The translations under genes and the position numbers were made by a program. This document shows, piece by piece, positions 43,816-51,930 of a DNA stretch of 64,000 nucleotides. Source of the DNA: Pelagicoccus sp. SDUM812005 (GTDB lineage: Bacteria > Verrucomicrobiota > Verrucomicrobiia > Opitutales > Opitutaceae); contig NZ_JARXIA010000002.1 in the NCBI RefSeq assembly GCF_031127875.1, forward strand, positions 124,001 through 188,000, in the 5' to 3' direction. Positions within the stretch are counted from its first letter, which is position 1. Each line of letters starts with the position of its first letter. The notes beneath the pieces are model-generated. The model worked only from the letters and a program-made list of their open reading frames with translations, had not been told where the DNA came from and made no database searches.

Positions 43816-45213
43816 CTAGATCGCCTTGGAGAACCCTTGGGAGGCATTGCCCAGGTAGGCGTCGAAACGACAGGCCACGTTGCGGATCAACAGTCGCCCT
43901 AGCGGCGTAACGCTCAACCCCTTTTCGGTGAAGCAAACTAGCCCATCGCTTTCCATGCCCTTCAGGCCTTCGATTTCCGATTCGAAGTAACTCGAAAAAT
44001 CGATCCCGTTCACCGCTCCGCGCTCCGCGAAGTCCAGCTCCAGGTCGCACATCAAGCGCATGATCACCTCGCGACGAACTTGGTCGTCCCGCGTCAAAAG
44101 GTAGCCCTTCTCCAACGGGATGTTCCCCTCGTCCAGCATCCGGTAATACGTATCCAAATCCTTGTAGTTTTGGCGGAACGCATTCTGCGACTGGCTAATG
44201 GCCGACATGCCAAACGCGCAGATGTCGACGTTCGCGTGCAAGCTGTAACCTTGGAAATTCCGCTGCAAGGTCTTGGCCCGCTGCGCCTTCACCAGCGGAT
44301 CCTCCAGCTTCGCAAAGTGGTCCATGCCCACGTGGGAGTAGCCGCAACCCGTCAGCTTCTCCACGGTTTGGATTAGGATCTCGATCTTCGAATCCGCATC
44401 CGGCAAAGGCGAGCGCTCGAGAATCTTCTGAGCTGGCTTGCTCCAAGGCACATGGGCGTAGGAAAAAACCGCGAGCCGATCCGGATCGTAGGAAAGCACT
44501 TCCTGCAGGGTCTCCTTGAAGCTCTCCTCAGTCTGATACGGCAAGCCATAGATCAAGTCCACGTTTATGGAATGGATCCCCGCGGCCCGCAGCCAGCTAA
44601 TAGTCTTGGCGTTCGTCTCCGTAGGCTGGATACGGTGAATTGCCTCCTGGACCTTGCGATTCACGTCCTGCACCCCGATCGAGGCGCGATTGACGCCCAA
44701 CTCCATAAAGGCCGCCACCTGGGCTTCCGAAAGCGTACGCGGATCCAGCTCCACGCTGATCTCCGCCGCATCGTCGAACTCGAAGGCGCCGCGCAAAATC
44801 CCCGAGAGCCTTCTGACCTGCTTCGGGGAAAGAAAGTTCGGCGAACCTCCTCCGAAGTGCAATTGCACCACCTTGCGTCCCTCTCGAATCAGACCCGCAT
44901 AGCGCCGCACCTCCATGTCCAAGTAGTCGAGGTACTTGTCCGCGAGCGAGGTGTCGGTGGAGATGACCTTCGCGCAGCCGCAAAACCAACACAGACTGCG
45001 GCAGTACGGCACGTGGACGTAGAGGGACAAAGGCCCCTCCGCGTCCTCCAAATCGGCCAACAGCGCCGAGCGGCCGCTACGGTCCTCCACCGCCTTGAAC
45101 TTCAAGGCAGTCGGATAGGAGGTGTAGCGCGGGGCCGGCTGGTTGTACTTCCGGATCAACGCGGGATTGAGCCCGAGCGAATCCCGCGAGAAGCTAAGTG
45201 GTGCAGTTGGCAT
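43816..45213 (-). CDS. hemN: Oxygen-independent coproporphyrinogen III oxidase
   Basis: 465 aa from the ATG at 45213; a TTG eight codons upstream is the alternative. Radical-SAM enzyme of haem synthesis. PRYTSYPTA near residue 28 and the 4Fe-4S motif YVHVPYCRSLCWFCGCAK (C-x3-C-x2-C plus a fourth Cys) mark true HemN rather than HemW. Further: HFGGGSPNFLSP, ELDPRTLSEAQ, GVNRASIGVQDVNRKVQ and INVDLIYGLPYQT. It is 54 bases behind hpf. Suggests haem synthesis under low oxygen. Confidence 0.93.
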   Translation of the reverse strand: MPTAPLSFSRDSLGLNPALIRKYNQPAPRYTSYPTALKFKAVEDRSGRSALLADLEDAEGPLSLYVHVPYCRSLCWFCGCAKVISTDTSLADKYLDYLDMEVRRYAGLIREGRKVVQLHFGGGSPNFLSPKQVRRLSGILRGAFEFDDAAEISVELDPRTLSEAQVAAFMELGVNRASIGVQDVNRKVQEAIHRIQPTETNAKTISWLRAAGIHSINVDLIYGLPYQTEESFKETLQEVLSYDPDRLAVFSYAHVPWSKPAQKILERSPLPDADSKIEILIQTVEKLTGCGYSHVGMDHFAKLEDPLVKAQRAKTLQRNFQGYSLHANVDICAFGMSAISQSQNAFRQNYKDLDTYYRMLDEGNIPLEKGYLLTRDDQVRREVIMRLMCDLELDFAERGAVNGIDFSSYFESEIEGLKGMESDGLVCFTEKGLSVTPLGRLLIRNVACRFDAYLGNASQGFSKAI

Positions 45214-45267
45214 AATCGTCGATTGTTCAGTATTCAAATAGTGGATAAATCCATCCTAGTAGCTTCC

Positions 45268-45636
45268 CTAGCCTACCTTCGGCAAGGCTGCCTCCAACTC
45301 GATCGCCGCCAAATGCCGACGCGCGGTGACCCGGCGACGGCTTCCCTTGCGAATCAGCCGGTCAAGTTTCTCGCCCAACACAGAAATCGCCCTGTAAAGA
45401 TCGTCCTTCTGAACCGTCACGTCGAAGCGCTTCCTGCGGTCATCGACACGTCCCTTGGCGATAAACTCGCCACGGTGAGTCTTCGAGTGACGCTCAAGCT
45501 CCAACTCCACCCGGATACGACTGATATCGGAATCGTGCTCGCAAAGCTTCGCAGCCAATTCGTTCACCTTGCCTTTGATCGACTCCGTCAACTCCAGGCG
45601 ACGGCCTACTATCTCAACTTCGTTGTTAGGGTTCAT
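45268..45636 (-). CDS. hpf: Ribosome hibernation factor, short HPF/YfiA
   Basis: 122 aa. The pattern EIVGRRLELTESIKGKVNELAAKL, then IRVELELERHSKTHRGEFIAKGRV and DDLYRAISVLGEKLDRLIRK, is that of the short S30AE-domain family. It blocks the decoding site of resting ribosomes. ATG at 45636, upstream of hemN on the same strand. Confidence 0.9.
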   Translation of the reverse strand: MNPNNEVEIVGRRLELTESIKGKVNELAAKLCEHDSDISRIRVELELERHSKTHRGEFIAKGRVDDRRKRFDVTVQKDDLYRAISVLGEKLDRLIRKGSRRRVTARRHLAAIELEAALPKVG

Positions 45637-45747
45637 GGCAGGACTATCGCAGATTTGCAGGAAGCCCCCTACTCGGATTCGGCCAAATCCTACGCAAATC
45701 CGGCTAAAAGCGAATTAATTACATTTGACTCTCTTATTGAAAGAGGG

Positions 45748-46692
45748 ATGAATGGACCCATGCCCAGGAAGAGAGCGAAACAAGCCGCGGCCAGCCTCGA
45801 GCTAGCCACGCCCGAAGAGAGCCGGGAGCTGACCAAGAGTATTGGCGCCACCCGCCTTTTCGCCAAATACGAGCGCTCCTTCACGGCCGCCTCCGGCCTG
45901 CCCCTGACCCTGCGCCCTATCGGCACTTTTCGCATGCCCGCCACCGGACACCGCAAGGAGAACCCGTTCTGCGCCCTCGTTTCCACCGCGCGCAAGGGCT
46001 GCCTAGCCTGCCTCATGGCCCAATCGGAACTCGAGAAAAACGCGTCGCGCAAGGCTTCCACCCTGCACTGCTTCGCAGGGCTGCACGACACCTTGGTCCC
46101 CATCCGCATGGGACACCGCATCATCGCCTACCTGCAAACCGGACAAGTCGCCCTCGAAGCGCTCGACAACTCCCACTACGATCGGGCCCATAGCGAAATG
46201 ATCCTACGCGGCATCGAGCTCGATTCGCAGGCTGCCCGCAAGGCCTACCGCCAAAGCGTCAGCCTCGATCGCGACGCCTACCAAGGCTTCGTCAAGATGC
46301 TGGAAATCTTCGCCGAAAGCCTCGGCGCCGCCGCCAACACCCTCCACCTCGCCAAAGCGGAAAAATCCGGCAACCCAGCCGCCCTGAAGGCCGTTCGCCA
46401 CATTCGCCAACACTCAGACCGGCCCATCTCCCTCAGCGAAATCGCAAGGATCGCCGGAGCAAGCGTTCGCCACTTCAGCAAGGTCTTCAAAGAGGAGACC
46501 GGGCTCACCTTCGTCGACTACCTGACCCGCGAGCGCGTCGAACGCGCCAAGGAACGCATCAGCCAGAGCAGCGACCGCATCAGCGATATCGCTTTCGCCA
46601 GCGGCTTCGACTCCATCGCCCAATTCAATCGGGCTTTCAAGAAAGTAGCCGGCGAATCCCCCAGCAGCTATCGCCTCAGCGCCAACGGCTGA
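45748..46692 (+). CDS. AraC-family regulator with PocR sensor domain
   Basis: 314 aa from the ATG at 45748, with another ATG at 45760; the GAGGG is directly before the first, which makes the second possible. The frame is open much further upstream, but that part is antisense to hpf and hemN. Residues about 30-190 match a PocR domain with conserved cysteines (PFCALVSTARKGCLACL, LHCFAGLHDTLVPIRMGHRIIAYLQTGQV), known to bind small ligands. Residues 210-310 are the double helix-turn-helix (ISLSEIARIAGASVRHFSKVFKEETGLTF ... DIAFASGFDSIAQFNRAFKK). Target unknown. Confidence 0.87.
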   Translation: MNGPMPRKRAKQAAASLELATPEESRELTKSIGATRLFAKYERSFTAASGLPLTLRPIGTFRMPATGHRKENPFCALVSTARKGCLACLMAQSELEKNASRKASTLHCFAGLHDTLVPIRMGHRIIAYLQTGQVALEALDNSHYDRAHSEMILRGIELDSQAARKAYRQSVSLDRDAYQGFVKMLEIFAESLGAAANTLHLAKAEKSGNPAALKAVRHIRQHSDRPISLSEIARIAGASVRHFSKVFKEETGLTFVDYLTRERVERAKERISQSSDRISDIAFASGFDSIAQFNRAFKKVAGESPSSYRLSANG

Positions 46693-46700
46693 CCCGCCTC

Positions 46701-47327
46701 CTAGGAGCGGGCCAAGTAAGACCAAGCCTTCTTTTCCGTATCGTACTGCTCGAGCTTCCCCTTCCCGATTTCGTAGTAGAACGAGTGAATGGAAAGGCGA
46801 CCCTCCGCTACCGCATCCGCGACGCAGGGGTACTCCAGCAAGTGCTCGGTCTGGGACACCACGTTCGCTCGCTCCAGGTCCTCCAGCGAGGATCCGTCGA
46901 AATCCTCCAAAGCCGGAATCGCGTACTCCACCCAAGAGGAAAGCATCGGATCGAAGCTCGCCTTGCCAAGCTGCGACAAAGCCTTCACCCCGCCGCAGTT
47001 CGAATGCCCGCACACGATGATGTGCTCCACCTTCAAGGCATCCACCGCGAACCAAATAGCGGAACCGACAGAGGCCTCGTCCGCAGCGAGCGGCGGGACG
47101 ATATTGGCCACGTTGCGGAGCACGAAAAGCTGGCCCAATCCGGCGCCGAGAATACGCTCCGCCGGGACCCGAGAATCCACGCAGCCGATCCACATCACCT
47201 TCGGCGACTGGCCGCTCGCCAAATCGGCGAACAGGGCCGGATTCTTGGCGTAATCACTCTCGAGGAACTTCTCATGCCCCTCCACGAAGGAAAGCGGCAG
47301 ACTTTTCGAACTGTTTTTCTCTGACAT
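46701..47327 (-). CDS. can: Beta-class carbonic anhydrase
   Basis: 208 aa from the ATG at 47327. Zinc ligands in GCVDSR (Cys, with the Asp-Arg dyad) and in CGHSNCGGVKAL (His and Cys). VLRNVANIVPP is also conserved. Hydrates CO2 to bicarbonate. It is convergent with the AraC gene with only 8 bases between, where a GC-rich hairpin spans both ends. Confidence 0.95.
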   Translation of the reverse strand: MSEKNSSKSLPLSFVEGHEKFLESDYAKNPALFADLASGQSPKVMWIGCVDSRVPAERILGAGLGQLFVLRNVANIVPPLAADEASVGSAIWFAVDALKVEHIIVCGHSNCGGVKALSQLGKASFDPMLSSWVEYAIPALEDFDGSSLEDLERANVVSQTEHLLEYPCVADAVAEGRLSIHSFYYEIGKGKLEQYDTEKKAWSYLARS

Positions 47328-47425
47328 CAAGGGCAGTCAGCTAGAACAAGTTCCCCCCATAGAGAAGCAAAATCTTTCACGAAATAAAATACAGGTATCG
47401 CTCGCGAGGCGAACCTCGGCGCCAC

Positions 47426-47809
47426 CTAGACCGGCATATCGCCCATCAAACCAAGAGGATTTCCCCAGGGGTCCTCGAAGAAGGCCAACCACGAGGACTT
47501 ATCCATGAAGTTCTCCACGATGCAGCTCGGGCCGCTCTTGAAACGCACCCCGTTCGCCTTGAGCTGGTCGGCCACTTCGTGCACCCGTCCATCCACCTTG
47601 AAATAGATCGGGCAGCCAATCGGACGATTGCTCGACTCCTGCACCATGATCGTAAGTTCCCCGCACTTCAGCATCATGGTCTGACCAAATACGGACTCCA
47701 CCTCGACCCCAAGGGTATCCCCGTAAAAAGCTCGAGCCTCTTCGATGTTTCCAACTCGAATTTCGAGCTGACCGATCGCTGTTAAAGTGGGTGCAGTGGT
47801 TTGAGCCAT
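47426..47809 (-). CDS. VOC (glyoxalase-like) family protein
   Basis: 127 aa from the ATG at 47809. Single vicinal-oxygen-chelate fold: QLEIRVGNIEEARAFYGDTLGVEV at the start and WLAFFEDPWGNPLGLMG at the end are typical of the glyoxalase/bleomycin-resistance superfamily. Substrate unknown. The 144 bases upstream contain no other feature. Confidence 0.85.
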   Translation of the reverse strand: MAQTTAPTLTAIGQLEIRVGNIEEARAFYGDTLGVEVESVFGQTMMLKCGELTIMVQESSNRPIGCPIYFKVDGRVHEVADQLKANGVRFKSGPSCIVENFMDKSSWLAFFEDPWGNPLGLMGDMPV

Positions 47810-47953
47810 AAAATCTGTATAGATAGGGGATTCGATCAAGGGGTGGGTACTTCACCCCTTTAACGGCATTAGGTAGCGTTTACTGAATCCCAATTCGGCG
47901 AAACGAGCGCAATTGCCCAGCTCCTCACTTCGCACAACCCCAGCGCCGCGCCC

Positions 47954-50461
47954 CTAGCCGCTCTGCGCCAGCGCCAGCAAGCTCTGCAGCGACTGCACCC
48001 CGCTGGCCAACAAGTCCGGCCCCGACTTCGAGCCGCTCACGATCGAATCGAACAAATCGCGCTTCTCCTTCTGCAAGAGCTGAATCTTCTCCTCGATCGT
48101 TCCCTGGGCGAACAAGCGGTAGACGAAGACACTCTTGGTTTGCCCGATGCGATGCACCCGGTCGATCGCCTGGCTCTCCACCGCCGGATTCCACCACGGA
48201 TCGAGCAAAAAGACGTAGTCCGCCGCATGCAGGGTGATCCCCACGCTGGCCGCCTTCAGGCTCACCAGCATCGCCGCCGTCTGATCCGTCCCTTGAAACT
48301 CCCTCACCGGCGCTTCGCGATCCGCCGTAGACCCAGTCAGCTCAAAAATGGGCAGTTCCGGAAACGCGTGCTCGATCATCTCGCGAGCCCGCACCAAAAA
48401 GCGCACGAACTGGCTGAATATCACCACCTTATGCCCTGTCCCCAAAACCTCGATCAGCTTTTCAAGCAAAACCATCAGCTTCCCGCTGTCCTCGATGCTC
48501 GCCTCCATCCAAGGCAGCAACTGCGGGTCGCAGCTCACCTGACGCAAGCGCGTCAACAAGCTCAAGGTCGCGAAGCGATTCGTACGCATCGCGCTGCCCA
48601 GGTCGTCGCCGAAGCGAGCCAAGCCCTCCTCGCAAATCCGCTGGTACTCGCGGGCCTGCACCGGCGTGACCGGACACTCCAGGTCCACGATGGTCTTTTC
48701 CGGCAGCTCCAAGGCGACCTCGCTCTTGGTGCGCCGCAGCATGAAGGGCTTTATCTGAGCCCTCAGCCGCGCCTTGAACGCCCCCGGATTCTCCGCGTAA
48801 AGCCGGTCGAACTGCTCGCGCGACCCCAGCATTCCGGGCATCAGGAACTGGAAGGCGGGCCAAATATCCAAGGGCTTGTTTTCGATCGGCGTGCCGGTGA
48901 GGGCGATGCGTCGCTTCGCCCGCAGGCGCCGACAGCTGCGTGAAACCTTGGAGTCCGGGTTCTTGATAAACTGGGCCTCGTCCACCACCGCGTAGTCGAA
49001 TTCCTCCGCCACCAAACGCTCGATGCGATTGCGCAGCAGGGCAAAACTCACCACCACCACGTCCAGCTTCGAGGCCGCCTTAGCCGTGCGGCCGCCATAC
49101 TTGCCCACCTTCACGTCGGGAGCGAACTTGGCGAACTCCGAAATCCAAACCGGAACCACGCTGGCCGGACAAACCACGATCACTCGCTCGCCCTCCTGCC
49201 GTTGGGCCAGGAGCAAGGCGATCACTTGCACCGTCTTGCCCAAGCCCATCTCGTCCGCAAGCAGGCAATGGCAATCGTGCCGCAGCAGGCGCGACATCCA
49301 CTCCACCCCCTGACGCTGGTACGGGCGCAAGCAGTCGAGCAGCTCCAGCTCCGCGTCGGGCTTGGGATTGAGCAAGCCCTCCCGCCATTGCGAAAGCTCG
49401 TCGGAAAGCTCCACCTCCTCCTCGCCCTCGCCGAAGAGCGAAAACAGCTGATAGAGCTGACCCGCGCCGCTCGCCTCCGCCTCCACTTCCTTCCAAGCGC
49501 TCAAGGCCTGCCGCGACTCCTCGGTCAGCTTGATCACGCCTAGCTCGGGCACCAGCATCGGCTCTTCGTTGCGGGCCAGCAGCTCGTCCGCCAAACCGCT
49601 GTCCAGCAGCTTGGCGCCCGCGTCGAAAACCCACTGGATATCCAAGCCCCCGGACTTGGCCCGGCTCGCCTGCGGCTTGAGCTTGATCTCGACGATCCCC
49701 TGCTGGATGTGCTTCACGTTCTCCCGCTCCTCCGTGGAAAAGCGAGCCTTCCAGCTCGGCCATACCGACTGGATGAAGAAAACGACCTCCCGCAAGTTCT
49801 CCAGCAAGTAGCCGCCAAACTCCGGGGAATAAACGAAATGCGACTTGCGGGCCCGCGCCGCCAGCATGATCAGCCGCCCGCGCTCCTCCGAATTGTTCGC
49901 CCGCGGCGCCCCGTCTTCCTTGCTCAAGGCCGATACGCGCGTCCCGTCCCCGCCCAGCCAATACGCCTCGCAGATCAAGCCCTTGAAATGCGTATCCAAA
50001 ACCAGGTGCAGCACGCGGGCCTCGCCCTCCTTGCTCATGGCGTTCTTCGAAAGGTCGATCGGCGCTTCCTCCTCCTTTTCCTCTTCCCTTTCGCCGTCCA
50101 AGCCCAAGCCTTCGCTCTCGATCAGCGAAAGCTCCTCGTCCGCCAAAAGCTCCTCGATCTCCAGCAGCCCCGCTACCGCGATCGCACCGCCCAGCACCTC
50201 GTCGGAAGTCGACGAACGCACCGAAATCTTGCCGGAGCTCCACTCCACCACCGAATAGCTCTCCGCCACCCCGATCTTGGAGTTCACGATCACATCCGAG
50301 TCGTTGAGCGAGATTTCCCGGATCTCCCCACGCTTGTAGATCGAGCGCCCGCGCCGCAATTCCGCTTCGCTGAACGCAGCTTCCCAGTCCCCGCCTAGAC
50401 GAGAACTCCAAAGCTCCAGCGACTGCCGCGAATAAAGGCGATTAGCTCCTTTCCAACTCAT
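47954..50461 (-). CDS. SNF2-family DNA helicase with degenerate SWIM domain
   Basis: 835 aa. Residues 28-100 align with the SWIM domain (LRRGRSIYKRGEIREI ... SYSVVEWSSGKISVRSS), but the zinc ligands expected in CxC...CxH are replaced by Ser, Gly and others. A 30-residue acidic stretch (about 101-135) follows. The motor has DEMGLGKT (403-410), DEAQ (494-497), TGTPIENKPLDIW and the C-terminal SVGITLHAADYVFLLDPWWNPAVESQAIDRVHRIGQ. Double-strand DNA translocase; bacterial role unsettled. Divergent from DUF502. Confidence 0.92.
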   Translation of the reverse strand: MSWKGANRLYSRQSLELWSSRLGGDWEAAFSEAELRRGRSIYKRGEIREISLNDSDVIVNSKIGVAESYSVVEWSSGKISVRSSTSDEVLGGAIAVAGLLEIEELLADEELSLIESEGLGLDGEREEEKEEEAPIDLSKNAMSKEGEARVLHLVLDTHFKGLICEAYWLGGDGTRVSALSKEDGAPRANNSEERGRLIMLAARARKSHFVYSPEFGGYLLENLREVVFFIQSVWPSWKARFSTEERENVKHIQQGIVEIKLKPQASRAKSGGLDIQWVFDAGAKLLDSGLADELLARNEEPMLVPELGVIKLTEESRQALSAWKEVEAEASGAGQLYQLFSLFGEGEEEVELSDELSQWREGLLNPKPDAELELLDCLRPYQRQGVEWMSRLLRHDCHCLLADEMGLGKTVQVIALLLAQRQEGERVIVVCPASVVPVWISEFAKFAPDVKVGKYGGRTAKAASKLDVVVVSFALLRNRIERLVAEEFDYAVVDEAQFIKNPDSKVSRSCRRLRAKRRIALTGTPIENKPLDIWPAFQFLMPGMLGSREQFDRLYAENPGAFKARLRAQIKPFMLRRTKSEVALELPEKTIVDLECPVTPVQAREYQRICEEGLARFGDDLGSAMRTNRFATLSLLTRLRQVSCDPQLLPWMEASIEDSGKLMVLLEKLIEVLGTGHKVVIFSQFVRFLVRAREMIEHAFPELPIFELTGSTADREAPVREFQGTDQTAAMLVSLKAASVGITLHAADYVFLLDPWWNPAVESQAIDRVHRIGQTKSVFVYRLFAQGTIEEKIQLLQKEKRDLFDSIVSGSKSGPDLLASGVQSLQSLLALAQSG

Positions 50462-50599
50462 AAACCGACCACCTTGAAAAATGCAGGAAGCCCACTCAAT
50501 GCTTTTCGAGCAAAGCCGCTAATACGAAACCTTCTCCCTTTTGGCGTGTACCTGTGTAAGCAATTCATCAACACTTCCGTTCGTAGCTCAATCGCCTCC

Positions 50600-51295
50600 A
50601 TGTTCACACGACTCCGCAAATCATTCTTCTCGGGACTTATCCTGCTCGCCCCCATCGGCATCACGTTCTTCGTGTTCAACTGGCTGGTCATCAAAGTGGG
50701 GGGCAACGTCAAGGAACCGATCCTCAAGCTGCTGCTCATCCCCGAAAACCTCGTTTCCAAGGAAAGCCTCACCCTCGTCTGGGACACCCTCGCCACCGTC
50801 ATCGTCCTGCTGGCCATCACCCTGCTCGGCTTCCTCTCCCGCTACTTCATCGCCAAGTACCTCTTCTCCATCGGCGAACGCTTCCTCAACAACGTGCCCA
50901 TCATCAACACCGTCTACACCTCGGTGAAGCAGATCGTCGACACCTTCAGCTCCCAAAACCGGGCCGTCTTCCAGAAGGTCGTCCTCGTGGAGTTTCCCAA
51001 GGAAGGCTGCTACGCGCTCGGCTTCCTGACCGGCGACGGAAAAGGCGAGATCCAGCATAAGACCGACGAGTTCCTGCAGAACGTCTTCGTGCCCACCACC
51101 CCGAACCCCACCAGCGGCTTCCTCGTCATGATGAAAAAGGAGGATATCCAAGTGCTCGACATGACCGTCGGCCAAGGCATGAAGCTCATCATCTCCGGCG
51201 GAGCCGTAGCCCCGCCCTACCCTCCCGTCGAGAAAAGCCTCAACTTCAAGAACGAGCAGCCACGCCCCGCCACTACGCCCCAGGATGCCAGCTGA
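50600..51295 (+). CDS. DUF502 membrane protein
   Basis: 231 aa from the ATG at 50600; a longer frame from 50474 would overlap the SNF2 promoter and add an unconserved stretch. Two membrane helices (SFFSGLILLAPIGITFFVFNWL, about 8-29; TLATVIVLLAITLLGFLSRYF) and the conserved NNVPIINTVYTSVKQIVDTF, LVEFPKEGCYALGFLTG, VPTTPNPTSGFLVMM. Family of unknown role in the inner membrane. Its end overlaps recO by 11 bases. Confidence 0.9.
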   Translation: MFTRLRKSFFSGLILLAPIGITFFVFNWLVIKVGGNVKEPILKLLLIPENLVSKESLTLVWDTLATVIVLLAITLLGFLSRYFIAKYLFSIGERFLNNVPIINTVYTSVKQIVDTFSSQNRAVFQKVVLVEFPKEGCYALGFLTGDGKGEIQHKTDEFLQNVFVPTTPNPTSGFLVMMKKEDIQVLDMTVGQGMKLIISGGAVAPPYPPVEKSLNFKNEQPRPATTPQDAS

Positions 51296-51914
51296 AAAGC
51301 TCATCGTCGCCAACGCGATCGTTCTCAAGCTCAGCCCCAGCGGCGAAAAGTTCACCCAAGTCCGCCTCCTCTCCGCCGAGCGAGGACTGCTGAGCGTGCT
51401 GCGCCGCAACCGCAGCAAGTCGAACCCCTTCTCCCTCGACCTCTTCGACGAAGGCGAAGCCCAAGTCGACCTCAAGCCGGGCGAAAGCGCCAACAACGGA
51501 TTCCTCACCGACTTCACCGTATCCAAGAAACGGATCGGGCTCGGCAAGAGCTACGCCGCCCTGCAAGCCGCTTCCTGGCTCTCGGGGCTCCTCCTCGCCA
51601 ATCCCATGCACGAGGACGAACTCGGCGAGGAAACCTATCGGCTCGCCCTGCGGGCCCTCGACTCGCTCAGCGACGGAGCCCCGCCCCACTCAGTCCTCCT
51701 GAAAACCCTCTACGTTTTCGCCCGCGACGAAGGCTACCCCGTGCTTGCCGACTGGGCCAGCAAGCTCCCTCTCGCCTTGTCGGAAAAGGTTACCCACATC
51801 CTCAACACCCCGCTCAAGGAAATCGAGCTGCACAAGGACGAGCAGCAAAACGCGTTCGCCTCCCTCGCTCGCTACGTAGAGCACAACACCCACATACGCC
51901 TGCCGCGAACCTAG
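51285..51914 (+). CDS. recO: DNA repair protein RecO
   Basis: 209 aa, somewhat shorter than most RecO. N-terminal OB fold (ANAIVLKLSPSGEKFTQVRLLSAERGLLSVLRRNRS) and a helical C-terminal half; there are no cysteines, so no zinc finger. It loads RecA by removing SSB, together with RecF/RecR. Overlaps DUF502, a coupling also seen elsewhere in PVC-like genomes as far as I recall. The assignment is good but based on the N-terminal domain. Confidence 0.78.
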   Translation: MPAEKLIVANAIVLKLSPSGEKFTQVRLLSAERGLLSVLRRNRSKSNPFSLDLFDEGEAQVDLKPGESANNGFLTDFTVSKKRIGLGKSYAALQAASWLSGLLLANPMHEDELGEETYRLALRALDSLSDGAPPHSVLLKTLYVFARDEGYPVLADWASKLPLALSEKVTHILNTPLKEIELHKDEQQNAFASLARYVEHNTHIRLPRT

Positions 51915-51930
51915 CCGCTCGGCTACTCGG

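Noticed and set aside
44452-45747. 432-codon upstream extension of the AraC-type gene
   Set aside because: It runs antisense through hemN and hpf; the PocR domain begins after the ATG at 45748, which has a ribosome site.
46693-46712. Terminator between the AraC gene and can
   Set aside because: There is a GC-rich hairpin but no U-run on either strand, and it includes the stop codon of can.
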